DNA of 64,000 bases from Sphingomonas yunnanensis (GCF_019898765.1 NZ_JAIOKB010000004.1:124001-188000); one strand, 5' to 3'. Positions 30,707 through 39,582 are shown, numbered from the stretch's first letter. Notes: generated by a model not told the origin, from the letters alone. Made by a program: numbers and translations.

Positions 30707-30994
30707 ATGACTAACGAATATCGCGCCAAGGTGTTCAAGTCGGGCAATTCGGTCGCGCTGCGCCTGCCCAAGGCGCTGGGGCTGAAGGAGGGTACGGAGA
30801 TGGTGGTCCGCGAGGAACGCGACCATTATGAGTTCGCGCCCGTCGTGAGGGACGATCGACTCGATCTCACGTCAGTATGGGGCAAGTGTTCCGGGCTCGT
30901 ACCGCCCTTGGCTGAAGAGCGCGCGTTCGAGCCGTCGCCCCGCGCCTGGGACGATCCTGACTGGTCTGGCTGGGAGGGGGACGCCGACCGTTGA
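30707..30994 (+). CDS. vapB: VapB-type antitoxin with AbrB-like DNA-binding domain
   Basis: The 95-residue protein begins TNEYRAKVFKSGNSVALRLPKALGLKEGTEMVVREE, a SpoVT/AbrB swapped-hairpin DNA-binding domain. The C-terminal half ([38 protein letters not shown]), rich in Trp, Asp and Pro, is the expected toxin-binding part. Its stop overlaps the vapC start (TTGA). ATG 30707 is chosen because the AbrB fold starts right there; an upstream extension runs into the divergent gene. Confidence 0.9.
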   Translation: MTNEYRAKVFKSGNSVALRLPKALGLKEGTEMVVREERDHYEFAPVVRDDRLDLTSVWGKCSGLVPPLAEERAFEPSPRAWDDPDWSGWEGDADR

Positions 30995-31365
30995 GGTACA
31001 TGCTCGACGCCGACATCGTCATCGCGCTGCTCGCCGGCGAACCCGCCGCGTTGCGCGCGCGCGTCGAGCGTTGTCGCCGCGGCGACATCGTCATCTCCTC
31101 CATTGCCTTAGCCGAGGTCGCGCTGGCTAGCGCTAGCGGCAAGCGCCCTTCGTCGGAAATCCTGGAGCAGCTCACCCGTCTCTTCGACGTCCTCCCCTTC
31201 GATGCGGGCGCAGCATGGTCCTATGCCAGGCTGCCGTTCCGCCGCGGCAGCTTCGACCGCCTGATCGCGGCGCACGCGCTGGCGCTCAATGCCATCCTCG
31301 TCACCAACAACGAGCGCGACTTCGCCGGCATCCCCGGCCTCGCCGTCGAGAATTGGACCCGATGA
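30991..31365 (+). CDS. vapC: VapC-type PIN-domain ribonuclease toxin
   Basis: The 124-residue PIN protein has acidic residues at the expected places: D6 ([11 protein letters not shown]), E42 ([11 protein letters not shown]), D89 ([14 protein letters not shown]) and D110 in TNNERDF. VapC toxins of known function cleave tRNAs or rRNA; the target here is unknown. It starts at TTG 30991 or ATG 31000. Its last four bases are the trmD start (ATGA), so toxin and a tRNA methyltransferase are translationally coupled. All catalytic residues are intact, so it is not a relic. Confidence 0.9.
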   Translation: MRYMLDADIVIALLAGEPAALRARVERCRRGDIVISSIALAEVALASASGKRPSSEILEQLTRLFDVLPFDAGAAWSYARLPFRRGSFDRLIAAHALALNAILVTNNERDFAGIPGLAVENWTR

Positions 31366-32090
31366 CCTTCCGTGCCACGATCCTGACGCTCTACCCCGAG
31401 ATGTTCCCTGGCCCGCTCGGCGCCGCGCTCGCCGGGCGCGCGCTTCGCGAGGAGCGGTGGACCTGCGATCCGGTCAACATCCGCGACTTCACCGAGGACC
31501 GCCACCGCACCGTCGACGACACCCCCGCGGGCGGCGGGGCGGGGATGGTGCTGCGCGCCGACATCGTCGGCCGCGCGGTCGACGCGCATGCCGACGGTCG
31601 CCCGCTGATCGCGCTCACCCCGCGCGGCGCGGCGCTGACGCAGCGCCGCGTGCGCGACCTCGCCGTAGGGCCGGGGGCGGTACTGCTGTGCGGGCGCTTC
31701 GAGGGCTTCGACGAGCGACTGTTCGCGGCGCGCGCGATCGAGCAGCTCTCGATCGGCGACTATATCCTCTCGGGCGGCGAGATGGCCGCGCTGGTGCTGC
31801 TCGACGCTTGCGTTCGGCTGCTTCCGGGGGTAATGGGCGCGGCTTCGAGCGGTGACGAGGAGAGCTTCGAGAGCGGCCTCCTCGAATATCCGCATTATAC
31901 CCGACCTGTCGAATGGGAAGGGCGCACGATCCCCGAGGTGCTGCGATCGGGGGATCATGCGAGGATCGCGGCGTGGCGTCAGTCACAGGCCGAGATCGAC
32001 ACACGGCTACGGCGGCCGGACCTGTGGGAGCGTCACGAGGGCGCTCGGGTCGGCTCGCCCTCTGGCGCGCGGCACGGAAGTAAGGATTGA
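31362..32090 (+). CDS. trmD: tRNA (guanine-N1)-methyltransferase
   Basis: The 242-residue enzyme makes m1G37 in tRNAs with G36-G37, which prevents +1 frameshifting and is essential in many bacteria. It begins [20 protein letters not shown], has [18 protein letters not shown] and the trefoil-knot SAM-binding stretch [12 protein letters not shown] and [30 protein letters not shown]. The usual neighbours rpsP and rimM lie upstream of the insert; rplS follows after four bases. The start ATG overlaps the vapC stop. A longer frame from 31215 lies inside vapC and is rejected. Confidence 0.97.
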   Translation: MTFRATILTLYPEMFPGPLGAALAGRALREERWTCDPVNIRDFTEDRHRTVDDTPAGGGAGMVLRADIVGRAVDAHADGRPLIALTPRGAALTQRRVRDLAVGPGAVLLCGRFEGFDERLFAARAIEQLSIGDYILSGGEMAALVLLDACVRLLPGVMGAASSGDEESFESGLLEYPHYTRPVEWEGRTIPEVLRSGDHARIAAWRQSQAEIDTRLRRPDLWERHEGARVGSPSGARHGSKD

Positions 32091-32094
32091 CGCG

Positions 32095-32481
32095 ATGAAC
32101 CTGATCCAGACGCTCGAGGCCGAGCAGATCGCCAAGTTCCATGAGACCAAGCAGCTCCCCGAGTTCCGCCCCGGTGATACGCTGAAGGTCGGCGTGAAGG
32201 TGGTCGAGGGCGAGCGCACGCGCGTCCAGAATTTCGAGGGCGTGTGCATCGCGCGCGCGAACCGGGGCATGGGCTCGTCGTTCACCGTGCGCAAGATCAG
32301 CTTCGGCGAGGGCGTCGAGCGCGTGTTCCCGCTCTACTCGCCCAACGTCGATTCGATCGAGGTGGTGCGCAAGGGCGCGGTGCGTCGCGCCAAGCTCTAC
32401 TATCTGCGTGGCCGCACCGGTAAGTCGGCGCGTATCGCCGAGCGCCGCGACAACCGTCCGCAGCCGCAGGCCGCCGAGTAA
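32095..32481 (+). CDS. rplS: 50S ribosomal protein L19
   Basis: The 128-residue protein begins [83 protein letters not shown], the complete L19 pattern. L19 takes part in an intersubunit bridge. It is four bases after trmD and is followed by a strong terminator, so trmD and rplS end the transcript that starts in front of vapB. Confidence 0.97.
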   Translation: MNLIQTLEAEQIAKFHETKQLPEFRPGDTLKVGVKVVEGERTRVQNFEGVCIARANRGMGSSFTVRKISFGEGVERVFPLYSPNVDSIEVVRKGAVRRAKLYYLRGRTGKSARIAERRDNRPQPQAAE

Positions 32482-32511
32482 GCGACCCCCGGTTCTGACC
32501 GGAGCGCCCGG

Positions 32512-32543
32512 GGGCGCGGTGGGAGACCACCGCGCCCTTTCCT
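32512..32543 (+). terminator. intrinsic terminator after rplS
   Basis: GGGCGCGGTGG (32512-32522) pairs perfectly with CCACCGCGCCC (32527-32537) around a GAGA loop, followed by TTTCCT. Confidence 0.85.
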
Positions 32544-32593
32544 CGTTGGGGGGCGGCGGGCATCGCACCGCCGGGTTGCCGCAGCTGGCGTCA

Positions 32594-32612
32594 TCCTGAG
32601 CTTGTCTCAGGA
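32594..32612. repeat. REP-like hairpin, single module
   Basis: TCCTGAGCTTGTCTCAGGA is nearly the same as the module at 29625-29643 (two base changes), which shows that both belong to one repeat family. Confidence 0.65.
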
Positions 32613-32725
32613 TCCACTGTGCCGCTCGCTCAAGTGCCGGTGGTGCTCGCGGACGGATGAATCATGAGACGAGCTCGGGCTGACGGTAGCGAGATGGGCT
32701 ACGTGCCTTGTATCTCCAAGTGTCA

Positions 32726-32808
32726 CCCCGGCGGACGCCGGGGTCCAGGTGGGGACGTTGGTGATGGCCACGCAGGCCTTCCCAACTGGACCCCGGCGTT
32801 CGCCGGGA
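32726..32808. repeat. REP-like inverted-repeat pair
   Basis: CCCCGGCGGACGCCGGGG (32726-32743) and CCCCGGCGTTCGCCGGGA (32791-32808) are two hairpins in opposite orientation; the flanking GTCCAGGT and ACTGGACC also pair, so the whole 83 bp can fold on itself. Confidence 0.7.
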
Positions 32809-32967
32809 TGGTGAGCTTATGGTGAAGGAGCGCTCGCGCCGCGCCGGCATCAGCGTTTCACCTGAGGAGCCCCGCACCACGACAGCAAGGGTGCCGCTTT
32901 ACCTCGCCGTCTCCCGCCGCGATAAGAGCGGCGCGCCCGGTCCCGGGTCGTGATCCCGGAGGAATGG

Positions 32968-35205
32968 ATGCGTTCATGGTTGGCGGTGTTGGCGCTCGCG
33001 ACGGTTGCAACAGGAGCGCTCGTGGCTGAGTCCGCACAAGCGCAGGCGCGCACGACAAGAACCGCCCCGCAGCGCCTCACCCTCGAGCGCATCTTCGCCG
33101 CGCCCGATCTCGGCGGTCAGCAGCCGCGCTCGCTGAAGCTATCGCCCGACGGCCGGCTGCTCACGTTCCTCCGCCCGCGCGCCGACGACCGCTTTCGCCT
33201 CGACCTCTGGGCGCGCGACACCGCTACCGGGCAGGAGCGGATGCTGGTCGATAGCACGCGCGTCGGCAGCGGCGCGGCACTCTCCGAGGCGGAGAAGATG
33301 CAGCGTGAGCGCGCGCGCATCGGTGCGCTGACCGGGATCATCCGCTACGACTGGTCGCCCGACGGGCGTCAGTTGCTCGTTCCCGCGGACGGCGACCTGT
33401 ACCTCGCCGGGCTGGACGGCGCGACGCGGCGGCTCACTGAGGTGAGGGGCGGTGTGCTCAACGGCGAGGTCTCGCCGCGCGGCGGCTTCGTCAGCTACGT
33501 GCGCGACCAGAACCTGTGGCTCCAGCCGCTCGCCGGCGGCGCCGCGCGCGCGCTCACGCAGGGCGGCGGGGGCACGGTCCATTTCGGCGAGGCCGAGTTC
33601 GTCGCGCAGGAGGAGATGGACCGCCGCACCGGCTATTGGTGGAGCCCCGACGATCGCTATGTCGCGGTCGAGCGGTTCGACGAGGCGCCGGTGCAGGTCT
33701 TCACCCGCGCCGCGATCGGCGCTGCCGGCACCGAGATCTACCAGCAGCGCTATCCCGCCGCGGGCACGCCCAACGTCGCGGCCGAGCTCCACGTGATGCG
33801 CGCCGATGGCAAGGGGCAGGTGAGGGTCGATCTCGGCACTGACCCCGATATCTATCTGGCGCGGGTCGACTGGCTGCCCGACGGCTCGGCGCTGCTCGTC
33901 CAGCGCGAGAACCGCGCCCAGACCCGCTTGGACGTGCTTCGCGTCGACCCCGCCACCGGCAGGGCCACCCCGCTGTTCAGCGAGACCGCCGCGCCGCGCA
34001 GCTGGATCAACCTCACCGACAGCTATCGCGCGCTCGGCGACGGCGGGCTGCTGTGGCGTTCCGAGCGCGACGGCTACGGCCACCTGTGGCTGCTGCGCGG
34101 CGGCCAGTGGACCCAGCTGACCAAGGGACCGTGGGTGGTCACCGGGCTGGTCGCGGTCGACGAGGCCGCGGGCAAAGTCTATTTCATGGCCAACAAGGAC
34201 GACGTGCTCGAGCAGCAGCTCTACGTCGTCCCGCTCGCCGGCGGCACGCCCGAGCGGCTGACCGAGCGCGGCTGGCAGAACAGCGTCACCGCCGATGCCG
34301 CGGCGCAGCGCTTCCTGGTCACCCGCTCCAACCCGAACCAGCCGCCGCAGGTCTATCTCGCCGACGCCGCCGGCAAGCGGCTCGCCTGGGTCAATGAGAA
34401 CCGGATCGAGGGCGGTCACCCCTATGCGCCCTATCTCGCCGCGCACCGCCCGGTGACGTTCGGGACGATCAAGGCGGAGGACGGCACCGAGCTGCACTGG
34501 CAGATGGTCACGCCGAAGCTGAAGGCGGGCAAGCGCTATCCCGTCTTCTTCCAGCATTACGGTGGGCCGGGCCCGCAGAACGTCGCGCGCGACTGGAAGA
34601 ACCCGCTGATCCAGCACATCGTCGACCGCGGCTGGATCTATTTCGAGCTTGATAACCGCGGCTCGGCCAACCGCGGTGTGAAGTTCGAGAGCGCGATCTG
34701 GCATGCAATGGGCACGGTGGAGGTCGCTGACCAGCGCGCCGGCGCGACCTATCTCAAGTCGCTGAGCTACGTCGACCCGGAGCGGATCGCGACCTACGGC
34801 TGGTCGTACGGCGGCTATATGTCGCTGAAGATGATCGAGGCCGATCCCGGCCTCTACGCCGCCGCGATCTCGGGCGCACCGGTGACCGACTGGCACCTCT
34901 ACGACTCGCATTACACCGAGCGCTACATGGGCGATCCGCGCACCGACACCGCGGCCTATGACGCGTCGCGCGCGGTGCGCGACCCGAAGCGCATCACCAC
35001 GCCGCTGCTACTGATGCACGGCATGGCCGACGATAACGTCTTTCTCGACAATTCCACCAAGGTGGCAGCGGCGCTGCAGGGCGCGGACATGCCGTTCGAC
35101 CTGATGTTCTACCCCGGCAAGACCCACTCGGCGGTGCGCGACATCCACGTCTGGACCACGATCGAGCGCTTCCTCGACGCGCATGTCGGCAGCGGGCCCA
35201 AGTAA
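32968..35205 (+). CDS. exported S9 family peptidase (dipeptidyl-peptidase IV-like)
   Basis: The 745-residue protein has a signal peptide (MRSWLAVLALATVATGALVAES, cleavage near AQA), a beta-propeller domain (about 60-500) and a C-terminal alpha/beta hydrolase domain. The catalytic triad is visible as S613 in GWSYGGYM, D688 in MHGMADDNV and H720 in GKTHSAV. The EEMDRRTGYWW segment in the propeller carries the Glu pair that holds the free N-terminus in DPP IV enzymes (reading FVAQEEMDR), so removal of dipeptides with Pro or Ala at position two is likely. ATG 32968 has GGAGG five bases upstream; ATG 32950 is in frame but less well placed. It is monocistronic. Confidence 0.92.
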   Translation: MRSWLAVLALATVATGALVAESAQAQARTTRTAPQRLTLERIFAAPDLGGQQPRSLKLSPDGRLLTFLRPRADDRFRLDLWARDTATGQERMLVDSTRVGSGAALSEAEKMQRERARIGALTGIIRYDWSPDGRQLLVPADGDLYLAGLDGATRRLTEVRGGVLNGEVSPRGGFVSYVRDQNLWLQPLAGGAARALTQGGGGTVHFGEAEFVAQEEMDRRTGYWWSPDDRYVAVERFDEAPVQVFTRAAIGAAGTEIYQQRYPAAGTPNVAAELHVMRADGKGQVRVDLGTDPDIYLARVDWLPDGSALLVQRENRAQTRLDVLRVDPATGRATPLFSETAAPRSWINLTDSYRALGDGGLLWRSERDGYGHLWLLRGGQWTQLTKGPWVVTGLVAVDEAAGKVYFMANKDDVLEQQLYVVPLAGGTPERLTERGWQNSVTADAAAQRFLVTRSNPNQPPQVYLADAAGKRLAWVNENRIEGGHPYAPYLAAHRPVTFGTIKAEDGTELHWQMVTPKLKAGKRYPVFFQHYGGPGPQNVARDWKNPLIQHIVDRGWIYFELDNRGSANRGVKFESAIWHAMGTVEVADQRAGATYLKSLSYVDPERIATYGWSYGGYMSLKMIEADPGLYAAAISGAPVTDWHLYDSHYTERYMGDPRTDTAAYDASRAVRDPKRITTPLLLMHGMADDNVFLDNSTKVAAALQGADMPFDLMFYPGKTHSAVRDIHVWTTIERFLDAHVGSGPK

Positions 35206-35289
35206 AGCTTGCTGTCGCCCGCGCGGCGGGCGCAATAGGGCCGTCGCGGAATGAGAACGCGCGCACCGAGCGCGCCGGGAAGGACAGAC

Positions 35290-36363
35290 ATGGGTTATCG
35301 GGTGGTGGTGGCGGGGGCCACGGGCAACGTCGGGCGCGAGATGGTCAACATCCTCGCCGAGCGCGAGTTTCCTCTCGACGAGATCGCGGTGCTGGCGTCG
35401 AGCCGCAGCCAGGGCGAGCAGATCGAATATGGCGACACCGGCAAGATGCTCAAGGTGCAGAACATCGAGCATTTCGATCCCGCCGGCTGGGACATGGCGC
35501 TGTTCGCGATCGGCAGCGAGGCGACCAAGGTCTATGCCCCCAAATTCGCCGCGGCGGGCTGCACGGTGATCGACAATTCGTCGCTCTACCGCATGGACCC
35601 GGACGTACCGCTGATCGTGCCCGAGGTGAACGCCGCCGCGATCGACGGCTACAAGCGCAAGAACATCATCGCCAACCCTAATTGTTCGACCGCGCAGATG
35701 GTGGTGGCGCTCAAGCCGCTGCACGACGCCGCGACGATCAAGCGCGTGGTGGTGGCGACCTATCAGTCGGTCTCGGGCGCGGGCAAGATCGGCATGGACG
35801 AGCTGTTCGAGCAGAGCCGCAACATCTTCGTCGGCGACCCCGCCGAGCCGAAGAAGTTCACCAAGCAGATCGCCTTCAACGTCATCCCGCACATCGACAG
35901 CTTCCTCGACGACGGCTCGACCAAGGAAGAGTGGAAGATGGTGGTCGAGACCAAGAAGATCCTCGATCCCAAGATCAAGGTGGTCGCCACCTGCGTGCGC
36001 GTGCCGGTGTTCGTCGGCCATTCCGAGGCGCTCAACGTGGAGTTCGAGAACGAGCTGTCGGCCGAGGACGCGCAGCGCATCCTGCGCGAGGCGCCCGGCG
36101 TGATGCTGGTCGATAAGCGCGAGGACGGCGGCTACGTCACCCCGATCGAGAGCGCAGGCGACGACGCCACTTATGTGAGCCGCGTGCGCGAGGATCCGAC
36201 GGTGGAGAACGGGCTGGCGCTGTGGTGCGTCAGCGACAATCTCCGCAAGGGCGCGGCGCTCAACGCGGTGCAGATCGCCGAGCTGCTCGGCCGCCGCCAC
36301 CTCAAGAAGGCGGACGAGACGGATGACGCCGCCTTCGACGCGGTGTTCGCCGAGGACGAGTGA
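35290..36363 (+). CDS. asd: aspartate-semialdehyde dehydrogenase
   Basis: The 357-residue enzyme makes aspartate semialdehyde for lysine, diaminopimelate, threonine and methionine synthesis. It starts MGYRVVVAGATGNVGREMVNIL (NADP-binding), has catalytic C132 in NPNCSTAQMVVALKPLHD and the substrate-binding VSGAGKIGMDELFEQ and FNVIPHIDSF. Residues such as VRVPVFVGHSEALNVEFE belong to the C-terminal half. ATG 35290 follows GGGAAGGACAGAC. The C-terminus has a short acidic extension. Confidence 0.96.
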   Translation: MGYRVVVAGATGNVGREMVNILAEREFPLDEIAVLASSRSQGEQIEYGDTGKMLKVQNIEHFDPAGWDMALFAIGSEATKVYAPKFAAAGCTVIDNSSLYRMDPDVPLIVPEVNAAAIDGYKRKNIIANPNCSTAQMVVALKPLHDAATIKRVVVATYQSVSGAGKIGMDELFEQSRNIFVGDPAEPKKFTKQIAFNVIPHIDSFLDDGSTKEEWKMVVETKKILDPKIKVVATCVRVPVFVGHSEALNVEFENELSAEDAQRILREAPGVMLVDKREDGGYVTPIESAGDDATYVSRVREDPTVENGLALWCVSDNLRKGAALNAVQIAELLGRRHLKKADETDDAAFDAVFAEDE

Positions 36364-36636
36364 GGGAGCGGCAGAGTTCGCCGCATCGCTCGCTTAATTA
36401 CCCGCCGTTCATGCTGGGGAGAGGCCGAGTTCGTCGAAGCCTTGTCTCGAAGCACGGCTGCCGCCGACGTGGCCTTGCTTCTAGGCTGCACTTCGACGTC
36501 GCTGAGTGCCCCCTCAGCACGAACGGCGGAGCGAAGAGCCCTGCGTCCTCCGTGTTCCTGCGCACGCAGGAACCCAGGGCCACGCACCTCGCGCTTGCCG
36601 CCCTGGGCTCCTGCGTCCGCAGGAGCACGCGGTGAC
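36364..36636. other. spacer between asd and the YitT-like gene, largely REP-like
   Basis: The first 180 bp show no gene; the last 80 are a compound REP-like element described separately. asd and the YitT-like gene converge here, so the hairpins could serve as ends for both. Confidence 0.5.
36554..36626. repeat. compound REP-like element (three nested hairpins)
   Basis: GTTCCTGCGCACGCAGGAAC (36554-36573) and GCTCCTGCGTCCGCAGGAGC (36607-36626) are perfect or nearly perfect hairpins. Between them, CCCAGGG (from 36573) pairs with CCCTGGG (36601-36607). The same arrangement in reverse order occurs at 38564-38637. Confidence 0.8.
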
Positions 36637-37272
36637 TCAATAGCCGGTATACCGCCCCGGCCGGTGCCAGGCGATCAGGATGCCGCTGATCGCCGCCGCG
36701 GACAACGCCGACCACGCTACGCGCTCGACCGGCAGCGCCACCAGTGACACCAGCAGGATCACCGCGTCGATCGCGATCTGCGTGCGGCCCGCGTTCCAGC
36801 CGCGGCGCTGCTGGAGCCAGAGCGTGACCACGCCGGTCCCACCGATTCCGGCATGGTGCCGCGCCAGCGCCAGCGCGCCGAAGCCGATCACCGACCCGCC
36901 CGCCAGCGCGGCGAAGGCGGGATCGATGTACGCGATGCTGAGGCCGTAGCGGGTCACCGTGCCGAGCCCGGCGACGCCGATCCCCACCAGGGCCGTGCGC
37001 AGGGTGAAACGCCGCCCCATCGCGCGCCACGCCAGCCAGAAGAACGGCAGGTTGAGCAGGGTGAACAGCACCCCGCTCGGCAGCGGCACCGCATAGGAGA
37101 GCAGCAGCGCCACCCCTGCGATCCCGCCCGTCACGAGCCCGGCAGCGTGGAGCAGCGCGAGCCCGAGCACGACGAGGATGCAGCCGAGCGCGAGCGCATA
37201 GGCGTCCTCGATGGCACTGTGCGGGAGAGAGGGGGGGCGACTCACCACCGCGCTGTGCCAGCCGCCGGCCAC
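36637..37272 (-). CDS. YitT family inner-membrane protein
   Basis: The 211-residue protein has five to six hydrophobic helices and the family pattern ALALGCILVVLGLALLHAAGLVTGGIAGVALLLSYA, then PSGVLFTLLNLPFFWLAWRAMGRRFTLRT and ARHHAGIGGTGVVTLWLQQRRGWNAG. YitT/DUF161 proteins are widespread membrane proteins of unknown substrate. It stands alone, reading towards asd. Confidence 0.85.
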   Translation of the reverse strand: MAGGWHSAVVSRPPSLPHSAIEDAYALALGCILVVLGLALLHAAGLVTGGIAGVALLLSYAVPLPSGVLFTLLNLPFFWLAWRAMGRRFTLRTALVGIGVAGLGTVTRYGLSIAYIDPAFAALAGGSVIGFGALALARHHAGIGGTGVVTLWLQQRRGWNAGRTQIAIDAVILLVSLVALPVERVAWSALSAAAISGILIAWHRPGRYTGY

Positions 37273-37362
37273 TGCGTCGAGTGTTGCGCTGCACCATGAG
37301 ACGTGCGTTTACCCGAGACGCCGCCACAGCTAGGCGAGCTCATCGGCGGAGGGAGCGGCGGT

Positions 37363-37809
37363 ATGGTGCACGAGATGACCGGAGGATGCCAGTGCGGCGG
37401 CGTGCGCTACGCCGTGCTGGTCGACGACGACGACGCCTACCTGTGCCACTGCCGGATGTGCCAGCGCGCCACCGGCGGCGTCTTCGCCGCGCTCAAGCAG
37501 GTGTCGCGCGCCGCGCTGCGCTGGACCACGCGCGAGCCTGACCGCCGCGCTTCCTCAGCGATCGCGCAACGCGGCTTCTGCCGCGACTGCGGTACCCCTC
37601 TCACCTATGAGGGCAACGGCGCCGACCAGCTCGACCTCACCGTCGGCAGCTTCGACGACGCTCGCCGCCTCCGCCCGGTCGGTCATTTCGGCGTCGAGAG
37701 CCGCCACGCCGCCTGGTGCGACACCGCCGGGCTGCCCGAGAAACGCACCGACGAGATCCCGCATCTCGTCGCCAAATGGATGGAAACGAGTGGCAAGCTC
37801 CCCGACTGA
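37363..37809 (+). CDS. GFA family (CENP-V/GFA domain) protein
   Basis: The 148-residue protein has the zinc-binding cysteines of the glutathione-dependent formaldehyde-activating enzyme fold: GGCQCGGVRY, CHCRMCQRATGG and GFCRDCGTPLTY. Members bind zinc and some act on small thiols or aldehydes, but for most the substrate is unknown. ATG 37363 has GGAGGGAG upstream; GTG 37303 is an in-frame alternative. Its last 20 bases overlap the next gene. Confidence 0.9.
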   Translation: MVHEMTGGCQCGGVRYAVLVDDDDAYLCHCRMCQRATGGVFAALKQVSRAALRWTTREPDRRASSAIAQRGFCRDCGTPLTYEGNGADQLDLTVGSFDDARRLRPVGHFGVESRHAAWCDTAGLPEKRTDEIPHLVAKWMETSGKLPD

Positions 37810-38551
37810 GACACGCTTCTTCAACAGTTTCGACGGCACGCCGATCGCCTGGCGCGAACTCGGCGAGGGGCGGCCGCTGGTGCTGATCCACGGCTATTTC
37901 TCGGACGCGCGCACCAACTGGCTGCGCTACGGCCACGCCGCCGCGATCGCCGCGCGCGGCGTACGGGTCATCATGCCCGACCTGCGCGCGCACGGCGGGA
38001 GCGGCAAGCCGCACGACGCCGCCGCTTACCCGCCCGACGCGCTCGCGCTGGATGGCGCGGCGCTGGTGCGCCACCTCGGGCTCACGGACTATGACCTCGG
38101 CGGCTACTCGCTCGGCGCGCGCACGGTGGTGCGGATGCTCGCGCGCGGCGCGACGCCGCGGCGCGCGGTGCTCGCCGGCATGGGGCTCGAGGGCATCGTT
38201 GGCGCCGAGCGCCGCGCCGACCATTTCCGGCACATCCTCACCAGACTCGGCCAGCACGAGCGCGGCAGCCCCGAGTGGCTCGCCGAGGCCTTTCTCAAGA
38301 CCATCGGGGGCGACCCGGTGGCGCTGCTCGGCGTGATCGACACGTTCGCGAGCACGCCGGCGGAGGTGCTGGCGACGCTCGACTTGCCGACGCTGGTGCT
38401 CAGCGGCGTCGACGATCACGACAACGGCTCGGCCGCGGCACTCGCCGACGCGTTGCCGAACGCGCGCTACGCCGAGATGCCAGGCAACCATATGAGCGCG
38501 GTGACGAAGCCCGAATTGGGTGAGGCGATCGCGGACTTCGTGGCGGGGTAG
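37790..38551 (+). CDS. alpha/beta hydrolase
   Basis: The 253-residue protein has the hydrolase order: LVLIHGYFSDARTNW (oxyanion loop HG), DLRAHGGSGKP, nucleophile serine in GGYSLGARTV, an acid in LVLSGVDDHDNG and histidine in MPGNHMSAV. The GYSLG elbow suggests an esterase or C-C hydrolase; the substrate is unknown. GTG 37790, inside the end of the preceding gene, gives a normal start (VASSPTETRFFNSFDGTPIAWREL); no later ATG leaves the first strand intact. Confidence 0.87.
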   Translation: MASSPTETRFFNSFDGTPIAWRELGEGRPLVLIHGYFSDARTNWLRYGHAAAIAARGVRVIMPDLRAHGGSGKPHDAAAYPPDALALDGAALVRHLGLTDYDLGGYSLGARTVVRMLARGATPRRAVLAGMGLEGIVGAERRADHFRHILTRLGQHERGSPEWLAEAFLKTIGGDPVALLGVIDTFASTPAEVLATLDLPTLVLSGVDDHDNGSAAALADALPNARYAEMPGNHMSAVTKPELGEAIADFVAG

Positions 38552-38563
38552 CGGTCCCGCTGT

Positions 38564-38637
38564 GCTCCTGCGGAGGCAGGAGCCTAGGGCCGGCTGCGAC
38601 GACGTGCGTGGCTCTGGGTTCCTGCGTTCGCAGGAAC
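38564..38637. repeat. compound REP-like element after the hydrolase gene
   Basis: GCTCCTGCGGAGGCAGGAGC (38564-38583) and GTTCCTGCGTTCGCAGGAAC (38618-38637) flank a CCTAGGGC/GCTCTGGG core. The order of the two hairpins is the reverse of that at 36554-36626. Confidence 0.8.
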
Positions 38638-38669
38638 ACGGCTACGCGCCGCACTACCATCGCCGCGCA

Positions 38670-39521
38670 TCAGCTCTTCAGCTTCCACCCGCGCTTGAGC
38701 AGGACGTAGCACAACACGCCCAGCGCGACGTCGATCGCGAGGATCACGACGCTTCCCACCGCCACGGGCGAGTCGGCGCTGCCGAGAAAGCCGTAGCGAA
38801 AGCCCGAGATCACGTAGAAGAACGGGTTGACGTGGCTGAACGCGCGGAACGCGGGCGCGAGGTGGTCGACCGAGTAGAAGGTGCCCGACAGCAATGTCAG
38901 CGGCGCGATCAGGAAATTGGTCACCGCCGCGGCATGGTCGAACTTGTCCGCCCATATCGAGGTGAGCACGCCCGCGAACGACAGGAACATCGCGCCGAGC
39001 AGTCCGAACCATAGCACCGCGAGCGGATGATGCGGGGTCACGTGCACGCCCGGCCACAGCGCCATCGCCAGCCACACCGCGCAGCCGACGCAGAAGGCGC
39101 GCGTCACCGCGGCACCGACCAGCGCCGCGAGCAGCTCGCCCGTCGACAGCGGCGGCTGGAGATAGTCGACGATATTGCCCTGGATCTTGCCCACCAGCAG
39201 CGAGAAGCTCGCGTTGGCAAAGGCATTGTTGAGCATGCCCATCAGGATCAGCCCGGGCGCGATGAAATCGGCGAAGGCGACCGGCGCGCCGCCGACGTTC
39301 ACCGGGCTTCGCGCCCCATTGGCGACGGTGAAGATGACGAGGAACATCAGCGTCGTCACCGCCGGTGCCCAAACCGTCTGGAGCTGCACCTTGAAGAAAC
39401 GGCGCACCTCCTTCACATAGAGGGTTCGCAGGCCGCCCCAATTGACGTTCCGGATCACCGGTTCGCCGGGGGCGTGCCTGATGGCTGACGGAATTTGTCC
39501 GGTAGGAAGCTGGCTGCTCAT
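38670..39521 (-). CDS. ABC-2 type transporter permease
   Basis: The 283-residue protein has six hydrophobic segments and the ABC-2 family pattern, including YVKEVRRFFKVQLQTVWAPAVTTLMFLVIF at the N-terminus, FIAPGLILMGMLNNAFANASFSLLVGKIQGNIVDYLQPPLSTGELL in the middle and LSGTFYSVDHLAPAFRAFSHVNPFFYVISGFRYGFLG near the end. These permeases export lipids, polysaccharides or drugs with a separate ATPase; no ATPase gene lies nearby in the window, so the partner must be elsewhere. Confidence 0.9.
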   Translation of the reverse strand: MSSQLPTGQIPSAIRHAPGEPVIRNVNWGGLRTLYVKEVRRFFKVQLQTVWAPAVTTLMFLVIFTVANGARSPVNVGGAPVAFADFIAPGLILMGMLNNAFANASFSLLVGKIQGNIVDYLQPPLSTGELLAALVGAAVTRAFCVGCAVWLAMALWPGVHVTPHHPLAVLWFGLLGAMFLSFAGVLTSIWADKFDHAAAVTNFLIAPLTLLSGTFYSVDHLAPAFRAFSHVNPFFYVISGFRYGFLGSADSPVAVGSVVILAIDVALGVLCYVLLKRGWKLKS

Positions 39522-39582
39522 CGCCTGTGCGGGTAACCGCTGCGGCGCGCGCCCGCAACCGGAACGCTAGAGGAAGACAAGG

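Larger units (their letters stand above)
32544..32967. other. 424-bp spacer between rplS terminator and the S9 peptidase gene
   Basis: It contains REP-like modules at 32594-32612 and 32726-32808 and otherwise no gene I can support. A promoter for the peptidase must lie in the last 150 bp; no convincing hexamer pair was seen. Confidence 0.5.

Noticed and set aside
36398..37327. A 309-codon minus-strand frame covering the YitT gene in another frame
   Set aside because: The overlapping frame at 36637-37272 has clear membrane helices and the YitT pattern.
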